Assembly: GCF_016082275.1 (NCBI RefSeq)
Contig: NZ_MOWM01000070.1
Coordinates: 1-35,168, forward strand
Direction: 5' to 3'
DNA: 35,168 nucleotides
Origin: Variovorax sp. E3
GTDB taxonomy: Bacteria > Pseudomonadota > Gammaproteobacteria > Burkholderiales > Burkholderiaceae_C
Shown here: piece after piece, positions 7,744 to 14,610 of the stretch
How positions within the stretch are numbered: position 1 is the stretch's first letter
Layout of the letters: every line of letters starts with the position of its first letter
Translations under genes and position numbers: made by a program
The notes under the pieces: model-generated
What the model saw: the letters and a program-made list of their open reading frames with translations, nothing else
Databases searched by the model: none
What the model was told of the DNA's origin: nothing

Positions 7744-9159
7744 TCAGTCGCCCTTGACGGCGCTGTCGGCGGAAGCAACGGGGGTGGCGGCGGGCGAGGC
7801 CGGTGCGGCCCCGCCGACCACCGGGCTGCCGATGCGCAGCTTGGCGATCTCCTGCAGGCCCGGCCCGTCGCGGTGGATCGAGGTGTCGGCCGCGTCGGGC
7901 CGCCACGTCACGCTGATCGCGCCGGGCGCCACGCCCCGGTTGGCCAACGCGGACGTGACCGCCGCAATGCGCTGGTCGGTCAGCTCGTCGCGCTTGCGGG
8001 CGTCCCAGTTCTCGGTGTCGCGCGCCACCAGCACGATGTCGGTGGCGCCTTTCTTCGCGGCGCCCGCGATCTGGTCGATCAGCGCGAGCGTGCTGCCGCC
8101 GAGCGTGGTCGCGCCGAAGTCGAACGGCACCTGCGTGGCCGTGCCCGTGAGGCGCGCGCCGCCGGGGCCGCCCGCGTTGACGGCCACGCCGCTCTGCACC
8201 ACGGGCGAGGTCACCGCACCGCCGCCCACCGAGGCGTCGGCGCCCGGGTTGTCGACCTTGCGCAGCTGGTCGGCGGGGGTCAGCGGAATCGGTTCGCCAC
8301 CGCCGGGACGCATCGTCATGCAAGGCCGGTGGTCGACCTGCGTGACGGCGGCCATGAGCCGCACCACGCCCTCCTCGAGCGCGGCGCGCACGCCCATCTG
8401 CACCGGCTCCTGGCCCTTGGCGCCGATGTCCACGTCGTACAGCTTGCTGCCGAAGAAGCGGAACACGTTCAGCCCCACTTCGTAGCCGTTGAACTGCTTG
8501 GTGAGGCTCACCGTGCGCACCACCATCAGCGACTTGGTGTCGACGATGCGCAGGTCCACGCTCACCGACTGGCTGAAGGTGCGCGCCTTCACGCCCACCT
8601 GGTTCACGCCGAACTCCGCGCCGCCCGAGTTGATGTTGTAGTTGAGCTCGGTGATGCCGCCGACGATGAAGTAGTCGGACTTGTTGATGGTGCCGCCGAA
8701 GTACGGCAGCCACGGCACGTTCTGTCCGCCGTTGGGCCCGCCGAGCTGGTGCGTGCGGCCGTCGCCGAGCTGGCGGCGATCGGCATAGGCGAGTTCGCGC
8801 TCGGCGATCACCGGGTCGAAGCGCTCGGCGATGCTCACCGCGCCGCCGAGCTTGCCGAGGGCCGAATACACCATCAGCGCGCCGCCTTGCGTGATCGCGT
8901 TGCCTTCGTTGATGCTGTACTTGCCGGTGTAGTCCTTCACGTCGCCCACGCCGATGACGATGGGCGGGCGGCGCGTGGCGGCAATGTGGTCGGCGTAGCA
9001 GGCGAGCACCGCCTCCATCGGCGTGACGTTGTCGCGCACCGCCGGGCCGAGCACGACCGGTGCTTCGTTCGGCGCAAAGCGCTGCTGCGGCGCAGAGACG
9101 CAACCGGCGAGCGCCACGGTCGCGACCGCGGCGAGTGTGAATGTTCGGGTGATGTGCAT
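7744..9159 (-). CDS. CsgG/HfaB-family outer-membrane secretion lipoprotein
   Basis: 471 residues. It starts 'MHITRTFTL' and has a lipobox 'LAGC' with the lipidated Cys at residue 20. Residues about 50-300 follow CsgG closely: 'VIGVGDVKDYTGKY', 'SDYFIVGGITELNYN', a 'SVDLRIVDTKS' strand, 'GYEVGLNVFRFFG' (CsgG has SYEVQAGVFRFID) and 'EPVQMGVRAALEEGVVRL'. CsgG forms a nine-fold outer-membrane channel for unfolded curli subunits, and HfaB is the Caulobacter holdfast counterpart. After about residue 343 comes an extra domain absent from CsgG: 'VPFDFGATTL', then 'DIVLVARDTENWD' and 'DELTDQRIAAVTSALANRGV', which looks like a degenerate OmpA-type peptidoglycan-binding fold, then an Ala/Pro/Val tail. 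It starts 17 bases after the small secreted gene upstream and is followed by the giant repetitive protein, so they very likely form one operon. Confidence 0.85.
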   Translation of the reverse strand: MHITRTFTLAAVATVALAGCVSAPQQRFAPNEAPVVLGPAVRDNVTPMEAVLACYADHIAATRRPPIVIGVGDVKDYTGKYSINEGNAITQGGALMVYSALGKLGGAVSIAERFDPVIAERELAYADRRQLGDGRTHQLGGPNGGQNVPWLPYFGGTINKSDYFIVGGITELNYNINSGGAEFGVNQVGVKARTFSQSVSVDLRIVDTKSLMVVRTVSLTKQFNGYEVGLNVFRFFGSKLYDVDIGAKGQEPVQMGVRAALEEGVVRLMAAVTQVDHRPCMTMRPGGGEPIPLTPADQLRKVDNPGADASVGGGAVTSPVVQSGVAVNAGGPGGARLTGTATQVPFDFGATTLGGSTLALIDQIAGAAKKGATDIVLVARDTENWDARKRDELTDQRIAAVTSALANRGVAPGAISVTWRPDAADTSIHRDGPGLQEIAKLRIGSPVVGGAAPASPAATPVASADSAVKGD

Positions 9160-9176
9160 GTCGCGTGCCCCGGTTT

Positions 9177-9758
9177 TCAATTGAGCACGCCGAACGCGCA
9201 CGCCGAGCTGCCGCCCACGCTGGCGGTCTGCGCACCGGAGTTGCCCTGCGCCGAGTTCAGCGCCTGGTTGGCCGCGCCCTGCACCTGCGTGCTGGTGCCG
9301 CCGACGACGGCCGAGCCGACCGTGCCGCTGTTGGCTTGCGAGGTGCCCACCGTGGCGCCGCCGGTCGTGCCCACGCCGGTGCGGCTGTCGTTGCCCGAGG
9401 CGTCCGAGCGCGCGCCCGCGTTCGACGGCGAATTGGCGACGGTGCTGTTGTTGCCGTCGTTGCCGGTCGAGCTGGCCGACACGTTGCAGTTGTACTGGCG
9501 GCCGATGTTGGTGTTGTAGACGGGCGCTGCGTAGTAGCCGCTCTTCTGCTTGCGGATCATGTCCTGCACGGCCGCCTGGTTGACCTTGTCGGTGCTGGTC
9601 TGGAACTGCCATGCGGCGTTCTCGCCGACGTTGTTGGCCAGCGCCATCGAAGAAGACGCGCAGCCGGCGGCCGCAAGCGCCAGGGCCATCAGCCTGGGCA
9701 ACCGATGGCGGCGGCGGCCGGGCTCGTCGAGGCCGGCGGAAGAAAAGACGCGCTGCAT
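9177..9758 (-). CDS. Small Asn/Ser/Gly-rich secreted protein, HfaA-like position
   Basis: 193 residues, first gene of the three-gene operon; GAGAGGAG lies eight bases before the ATG. The N-terminus is basic (RRRHRLPRL) and then hydrophobic. Cleavage could be by signal peptidase I after 'SSSMALA' or by lipoprotein processing at the Cys in 'LAAAGC', a weak lipobox. A short conserved-looking region follows ('GENAAWQFQTSTDKVNQAAV', then 'YYAAPVYNTNIGRQYNCNV'), then a low-complexity part rich in Asn, Ser, Gly, Thr and Ala ending 'GGSSACAFGVLN'. Two cysteines, one in 'YNCNV' and one in 'SSACAF', could form a disulphide. The low-complexity part uses the same residue alphabet as the giant protein. 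By position it corresponds to hfaA, but I cannot see clear sequence identity; it may be a minor fibre subunit or nucleator. Confidence 0.72.
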   Translation of the reverse strand: MQRVFSSAGLDEPGRRRHRLPRLMALALAAAGCASSSMALANNVGENAAWQFQTSTDKVNQAAVQDMIRKQKSGYYAAPVYNTNIGRQYNCNVSASSTGNDGNNSTVANSPSNAGARSDASGNDSRTGVGTTGGATVGTSQANSGTVGSAVVGGTSTQVQGAANQALNSAQGNSGAQTASVGGSSACAFGVLN

Positions 9759-9988
9759 GATGGCTCCTCTCTGAAAGACGCACGCGTTGAATCCGGCATT
9801 GAATTCATAAGTGCTACGTTTCGCGAGGAGGGATGCTAGGGAGCGAAAGAAATGGCCGGTATCCCTTGAACCGGTAGAAGTGAAACGCGCGGACGGACGT
9901 CAGCCGAGACGCCGTGCGCCAGAATCCGATGGCCTTCCACGGGTTCCGGTAGCCCGTCGAACCACCTCACACCAGAGACCGCACGCCC
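9759..9988. other. Divergent intergenic region, probable operon promoter
   Basis: 230 bases between the start of the secretion operon (-) and a small membrane protein gene (+). An island around 9785-9822 is clearly richer in A/T than its surroundings and probably holds the operon promoter, but I could not pick a convincing -35/-10 pair. No RNA gene or other open frame with support was seen here. Confidence 0.3.
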
Positions 9989-10369
9989 ATGCCAAGCAAC
10001 GCCGCCGCAGCAGCCCATCGCCGCCTTCGTTTCGCGGGTCTCGCGATCCTGCTGGCGGGCTGGGTCTGCGCGGTGGGCGTCTTCGTGGCGGCGAGCGGCA
10101 ACGAAGATGCCGACGCAGGCGCCGCCGGGCAGCGCGTCTTGAACGGGCAGGTCTACGTGGTGCCGCTCGATGCGTCGAAGCGCCAGCAGCAGGAAGTGGA
10201 ACGCATGGGCGGAAAAGCCACTGTGCGCATGGCCGAGTTCGAGGACTGGCTCGGGTCGCTGTGGCACGGCAAGCGCCTGGCCTTCACGCTGGCGTTGTTG
10301 TCCACGGCAATCGGTGGTGCGTGCGTCTACCTGGCGGGGCTGGCCGCGGAAGACCTGGAGGGGCGGTAG
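9989..10369 (+). CDS. Small two-helix inner-membrane protein, unknown function
   Basis: 126 residues, family not recognised. There is a basic N-terminus ('HRRLRF'), a first hydrophobic helix at about residues 14-36 ('LAILLAGWVCAVGVFVAA'), a central soluble part with Gln/Glu/Arg-rich 'DASKRQQQEVERMGGKA', and a second helix at about 97-119 ('FTLALLSTAIGGACVYLAGL'). No catalytic motif is visible. It is alone on the + strand between two - strand genes, with a hairpin after its stop. The Shine-Dalgarno before the ATG is weak, so the exact start is uncertain. The protein reading is supported by the sensible two-helix layout rather than by homology. Confidence 0.55.
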   Translation: MPSNAAAAAHRRLRFAGLAILLAGWVCAVGVFVAASGNEDADAGAAGQRVLNGQVYVVPLDASKRQQQEVERMGGKATVRMAEFEDWLGSLWHGKRLAFTLALLSTAIGGACVYLAGLAAEDLEGR

Positions 10370-10397
10370 CCCGGCGCGCCGTCACGGCGTGCGCGCC

Positions 10398-10421
10398 GCC
10401 CATGCCGGCACCGGCATGGGC
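10398..10421. terminator. Perfect hairpin between convergent genes
   Basis: GCCCATGCCG pairs with CGGCATGGGC around a four-base loop. It sits between the stop codons of two convergent genes. No clear T run follows on either strand, so this may be a weak or factor-assisted terminator. Confidence 0.45.
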
Positions 10422-10436
10422 AAGAGAGAAAAAGCC

Positions 10437-11770
10437 TCAGGCGTGCGCCTTGATCGCGTCGGCCAGCGTGTTCACCAGCGTGTCGATGTGCGACTTCTCC
10501 ACGATGTACGGCGGCGCGATCACCAGCACGTCGCCCGCGGCCCGCACCAGCGCGCCCTTGTGGAAGCAGTCCAGGAAGATGTCGTAGGCGCGCTTGCCCG
10601 GCGCGCCCGCGATGGGCGCGAGCTCCACCGCCGCGGCCAGGCCGAGGCTGCGGATGCTGATCACGTTGGGCAGGCCCTTGAAGGCGCTGTGGAAGGCATC
10701 GCCGAGCACCTTGCCCATCTCGCCCGCGCGGCGAACAGGTTTTCTTCCTTGAACAGGTCGAGCGTGGCAATCGCCGCGGCGCAGGCCACCGGGTGACCCG
10801 AGTAGGTGTAGCCGTGGAAGAACTCGACCACGTGCTCGGGCGCGTCGGTCTTCATCATCGCGTCGTAGAGCTTGTCGCGGCAGATCACGCCGCCCAGCGG
10901 AATCACGCCGTTGGTCACGCACTTGGCGAAGTTCAGCATGTCGGGCACCACGCCGAAATAGTCCGACGCGAAGTTGGTGCCCATGCGGCCGAAGCCCGTG
11001 ATGACCTCGTCGAAGATCAGCAGGATGCCGTGCTTGTCGCAGATCTCGCGCAGGCGCTTCAGGTAGCCCTTGGGCGGCAGGTACCAGCCGGCCGAACCGG
11101 CCACCGGCTCGACGATGATCGCGGCGATGTTGCTCGGATCGTGCAGCGGCAGGATGCGCGTTTCGAGCTCGACCAGCGGGTCTTCGGCCCACACCGGCTC
11201 CTCGTTGTGGATGTAGGCGTGGTTCACCGGGTCGTGAATGAAGCGCATGTGGTCCACGCGCGGCAAAAAGGCCGAGCCGAACACCTTGCGGTTGCCCGGA
11301 ATGCCGCCCACCGACATGCCGCCGAAGCCCACGCCGTGGTAGCCCTTCTCGCGGCCGATGAACACGTTGCGGTGGCCCTCGCCGCGCGCGCGGTGGTAGG
11401 CCAGCGCCACCTTCATCGAGGTGTCGGCGGCTTCGGAGCCCGAGTTGCAGAACAGCACCTTGTTGAGGTCGCCGGGCGCCAGCGAGGCGATCATCTCGGC
11501 CGCCTTGAAAGCCTTGTCGTTGCTGACCTGGAAGGCCGTGGCGTAGTCCAGCGTGTCGAGCTGCTTCTTGATGGCTTCGTTGATCGGCTTGCGGTTGTGG
11601 CCCGCGCCCACGCACCAGAGCGAGGAGATCCCGTCGATCACCTTCTTGCCGTCGTGCGTGGTGAACTCCATGCCGTCGGCCGCGACGAAGACGCGCGGGT
11701 CCTTGCGGAAATGACGGTTGGGGGTGAAGGGCAACCACTGGTTGTCCATGTTGAAGTCCTGGAAGGCCAT
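10437..11770 (-). CDS. Omega-amino acid (beta-alanine):pyruvate aminotransferase, frameshifted
   Basis: A class III PLP-dependent aminotransferase, about 444 residues after repair. It begins 'MAFQDFNMDNQWLPFTPNRH', and 'SSLWCVGAGHNRKPI' matches the beta-alanine:pyruvate transaminase subgroup. Other marks are 'FCNSGSEAADTSMK' (phosphate-binding region), 'GYHGVGFGGMSVGG', 'LLIFDEVITGFGRMG' (cofactor Asp) and the Schiff-base lysine at residue 283 in 'FAKCVTNGVIPLGG'. It would move the amino group of beta-alanine or another omega-amino acid to pyruvate in the cytoplasm. The frame breaks near 10731: the gene reads GTTCGCCGCGCG where GTTCGCCCGCGCG restores 'NLFARAGEMGKVLGDAF', so one C is missing. 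AGGAG lies six bases before the start. It is divergent from purU across 70 bases. The exact donor is not fixed by sequence. Confidence 0.82.
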
Positions 11771-11840
11771 GTCTCGCTCCTGCGGTTATGTGATCGGGGA
11801 AAATCGCGATTCTGGCACCCCTGCCACAATTGCGCCCCTG

Positions 11841-12707
11841 ATGACGACCCAAACGCCCACCTCGCCCGCCTACATCCTGAACCTCTCCTGCCCCGACCGG
11901 ACGGGCATCGTGCACGCTGTCTCGGGCTTCCTGCTCGAACGCGGCGCCAACATCGAAGAGGCCGCCCAGTACAACGACCACGGCACCGGCCTGTTCTTCA
12001 TGCGGGTGCGCTTTGCCTGCGGCGCGCACAGCGAAGCCGTGCTGCGCGAGGAACTGAAGACCTTCGCCGGCGGCTTCGGCATGACGCTGCAGCTGCACGC
12101 CGCCGCCGAGCCGATGAAGACGGTGATCCTGGTCAGCAAGGAAGGCCATTGCCTGAACGACCTGCTGTTCCGCTGGAAGAGCGGCCTGCTGTCGATCGAC
12201 GTGCGCGCCATCATCTCGAACCACCGCGAGTTCTACCAGCTGGCGGCCAGCTACAACGTGCCGTTCCACCACATCCCGGTGACGGCCGCGACCAAGGCGC
12301 AGGCCGAAGCCAAACAGCTGGAAATCATCGAGGCCGAGGGCGCCGAGCTCGTGGTGCTCGCGCGCTACATGCAGGTGCTGAGCAACGACCTGTGCGGCAA
12401 GCTGGCCGGCCGCGCGATCAACATCCACCACTCGTTCCTGCCCAGCTTCAAGGGCGCCAAGCCCTACTACCAGGCGCACGACCGCGGCGTGAAGCTGATC
12501 GGCGCCACCGCCCACTACGTGACGGCCGACCTCGACGAGGGCCCGATCATCGAGCAGGACGTGGCCCGCGCCGACCACACCGACACCGTGGAAGACCTCA
12601 CGGCCCGCGGCCGCGACACCGAGAGCCAGGTGCTGGCCCGCGCGGTGAAGTGGCACAGCGAGCACCGCGTGCTGCTGAACGGCCACCGCACCGTGGTCTT
12701 CCGCTAA
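11841..12707 (+). CDS. purU: Formyltetrahydrofolate deformylase
   Basis: 288 residues, the usual family length. The N-terminal ACT domain (about 8-90) starts 'YILNLSCPDRTGIVHAVSGF' and is the regulatory part that senses methionine/glycine balance in E. coli. The C-terminal formyltransferase-fold domain carries 'VVLARYMQVLSNDLC', then 'AINIHHSFLPSFKGAKPY' with Asn194 and the catalytic His, and 'GATAHYVTADLDEGPIIEQ' with the catalytic Asp. It hydrolyses 10-formyl-THF to formate and THF, returning THF and supplying formate for purine synthesis. The start at 11841 is chosen because the ACT domain begins within ten residues; the frame is open further upstream into the divergent promoter region. 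The gene stands alone. Confidence 0.95.
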   Translation: MTTQTPTSPAYILNLSCPDRTGIVHAVSGFLLERGANIEEAAQYNDHGTGLFFMRVRFACGAHSEAVLREELKTFAGGFGMTLQLHAAAEPMKTVILVSKEGHCLNDLLFRWKSGLLSIDVRAIISNHREFYQLAASYNVPFHHIPVTAATKAQAEAKQLEIIEAEGAELVVLARYMQVLSNDLCGKLAGRAINIHHSFLPSFKGAKPYYQAHDRGVKLIGATAHYVTADLDEGPIIEQDVARADHTDTVEDLTARGRDTESQVLARAVKWHSEHRVLLNGHRTVVFR

Positions 12708-12728
12708 GCCTCGTCAAAGGCGCCGGAC

Positions 12729-13103
12729 TCAGTTCCGGTACGGGTTGTTGGGGCGGCGGTCGTAGCGGTTGGGCACGCCGTCGCCGTCACGGTCCCAGCG
12801 GCCCGCGTTGTACTGCCAGCGGCCGCCGTCCTGGCGCCACTCCGGCGGACGGTAGGCATAGCCCGGACGCGCACGCACCCAGTAGCCGCCCATCCACACG
12901 TGGCGGCCACCCCGCCATTCGTAGTGCCCCGGCGCCCAGACATAACCCCGGCGCGGCGGCGGCACGCGCTCGAAACGCGGCGCCGGCGGCGCCACCTGGA
13001 TGGTCACCGCGGGCTGCGCCTGCGCGGCGGTGGGAACGGTCAACGCGCCCACCGACAGCAGCGAAGCCGCGCCGATGGAAAAAGCCAATGCGATTTTTTT
13101 CAT
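12729..13103 (-). CDS. Exported WXXGXW-repeat protein (YXWXXGXW type)
   Basis: 124 residues. The start at 13103 is chosen over the in-frame ATG at 13139 because GAGGTG lies at the right distance and 'MKKIALAFSIGAASLLSVG' makes a standard signal peptide, cleaved after 'AAQAQ'. The mature protein has repeated aromatic turns: 'RRGYVWAPGHYEWRGGRHVWMGGYWVRAR', then 'GRWQYNAGRWDRDGDGVPNRYDRRP'. This is the pattern of periplasmic or outer-membrane-associated WXXGXW proteins (PF12779-like), function unknown. The final 'DRDGDGVPNRYD' resembles a calcium-binding thrombospondin-3-type loop. The gene is monocistronic and convergent with purU. Confidence 0.8.
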   Translation of the reverse strand: MKKIALAFSIGAASLLSVGALTVPTAAQAQPAVTIQVAPPAPRFERVPPPRRGYVWAPGHYEWRGGRHVWMGGYWVRARPGYAYRPPEWRQDGGRWQYNAGRWDRDGDGVPNRYDRRPNNPYRN

Positions 13104-13224
13104 GAAGAACACCTCATGCGTTGTTGGAGGAGTCTTCATGCTGCCGGGGGCTTGTGAACGGCCTGTAAGCCGGGCGCGAAATCTTGTGTAGAGCTGTTTC
13201 GCGATTCGTTCGCGTTGCGAGTAC

Positions 13225-14547
13225 TTACTCCAGCAGTTCCTTCAGGTCGATGGCCTGCGCCATGGCCGCATGCCCGGCCTTGCCGGGATGCAGGTGGTCG
13301 CCGCTGTCGTACTTCGGGTTCAGCGCCAGCGGGTCCGCGGGGTCGCGCAGGATGGCGTCGAAATCGATGACGCCGTCCACGTCCTGGCGCGCCCGGATCC
13401 AGCGGTTGACGGCGCCGCGCATGGCCTCCGTGGCCTCGGTCCAGTAGGGCGTGTTCCTGAAGGGCGGCACCGTGCCGATCATCACTTTCACGCCCTTGGC
13501 CCGCGCCTGCTTGATCAGTTGCTCGAGGCCTTCGGTGATGCGCTCGGCCGTCGGCGGCTCGGACGTGGTGAGCAACCCTGCCAGCGCGCCCGGAAAGGCG
13601 CTTCGGCCGATGTCGTTGGTGCCCATCAGCACGATCGCGTGCGTCACGCCGCTTTGCGCCAGCGCGTCCTTCGCGAAGCGCGACATGCCGCTGGGGCCCG
13701 AGCCGTCGAGCAGCAGCCGGTTGCCGCCGATGCCCATGTTGAGCACCGACAGCGCGCCCGGCACCTGAGGGCTGTCGCGCAGCCGGGTGGCCAGCATCTC
13801 GGGGTACGAAGAGCCCCCGCTCTCCTCGTTGCTTCCCGCGGTGATCGAATCGCCGAACGCGACCACGATGCGCACCGGCAGTGTCGCAAGCACGTCGAGC
13901 CCGGTCACGATGTGATTGAGCGCCAACGGCATCGCCCCCTGGAGCTTGGGCGTTGCGGTGCCGTTGCCGGAAGCGACCCAGCTCGTGCCCGGCCCATGCA
14001 GGTAGACGGTCGAGAACGGCGTGGGCTGGTCGAGGAACGTGCTGACCGCCACGGCCTGCCCCGCCTCGACCTTCAGATCGATGCCGTCGCTCCACGCATC
14101 GCCGCCGGGGGCGATGGTCAGGCTCGGGCGGCCGCCGAAACGCAATGCGCCCAGGGTGGCCGGGGACAGCGTGCCTTCCCCGGTGACCAGACCCACGCTG
14201 GCCGCCCCGATATGCAGCGGCGTCTTGCCGAAGCGGTTGGAGAAACGGACGCGGACACGTTCGCCGTCCAGCGCCGGCCGCACCAGTTGCCGAAGGCTCT
14301 GACCCTGGAATATATGCTTGCCGGGACCGCCCAGAGAAGCTGCGGCGGGGTTGGCCATGAGCTCGCGGAAGTCCACCGGCGCAGCCGCCCAACCGGCGAC
14401 CCAATGTGCCTCGGCGGGTTGCCGAGGCTTGCCGCTGGAAGGCACGGCCCACACGCCCATTGCCACCGCGGCAAGAAGAAAAGCGATCGTCCAATGCGTT
14501 GCGGACCCCGCGCGGACGCGGGCGAACCAACGTGAAAACAGTTCCAT
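13225..14547 (-). CDS. SGNH/GDSL-family hydrolase, membrane-anchored or exported
   Basis: 440 residues. A basic N-terminus and one hydrophobic helix ('WTIAFLLAAVAMGVWAV', about residues 20-36) suggest an exported or tethered enzyme. After an N-terminal beta-rich region (about 45-215) comes the SGNH hydrolase core: block I 'VVAFGDSITAGS' with catalytic Ser234, block II 'NMGIGGNRLL' (Gly), block III 'VLMGTNDIG' (Asn) and block V 'SGDHLHPGKAGH' (Asp and His). The two-part layout fits GDSL lipases or esterases active on acyl or acetyl esters of polysaccharide or lipid; the substrate cannot be told. ATG at 14547 is preferred over TTG two codons earlier. The gene ends before a WXXGXW protein gene with no sign of coupling. 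Confidence 0.85.
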   Translation of the reverse strand: MELFSRWFARVRAGSATHWTIAFLLAAVAMGVWAVPSSGKPRQPAEAHWVAGWAAAPVDFRELMANPAAASLGGPGKHIFQGQSLRQLVRPALDGERVRVRFSNRFGKTPLHIGAASVGLVTGEGTLSPATLGALRFGGRPSLTIAPGGDAWSDGIDLKVEAGQAVAVSTFLDQPTPFSTVYLHGPGTSWVASGNGTATPKLQGAMPLALNHIVTGLDVLATLPVRIVVAFGDSITAGSNEESGGSSYPEMLATRLRDSPQVPGALSVLNMGIGGNRLLLDGSGPSGMSRFAKDALAQSGVTHAIVLMGTNDIGRSAFPGALAGLLTTSEPPTAERITEGLEQLIKQARAKGVKVMIGTVPPFRNTPYWTEATEAMRGAVNRWIRARQDVDGVIDFDAILRDPADPLALNPKYDSGDHLHPGKAGHAAMAQAIDLKELLE

Positions 14548-14610
14548 GCGCAAAGCGATCCAGTGTACGGAGCCGCCTTGCCCCCGGTCGTTACGAGGTC
14601 TAGCGTGCCG

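Noticed and set aside
2255..9235. A second long - strand frame overlapping the giant protein and the CsgG-type gene
   Set aside because: It is an out-of-frame reading of the same genes; the product is an Arg/Gly/His-rich low-complexity string, and it would cross three properly started genes.
3151..9519. A continuous open frame of more than 2100 codons on the + strand, opposite the repeat-protein operon
   Set aside because: Very high GC and biased codons remove stops from the opposite strand. Its product is Arg/His/Gly-rich without any motif, while the - strand products have signal peptides, ribosome sites and known folds.
12877..13103. Calcium-binding 'DRDGDGVPNRYD' as evidence for an EF-hand protein
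   Set aside because: It is a single loop at the end of a WXXGXW protein without EF-hand helices; noted only as a possible calcium site.
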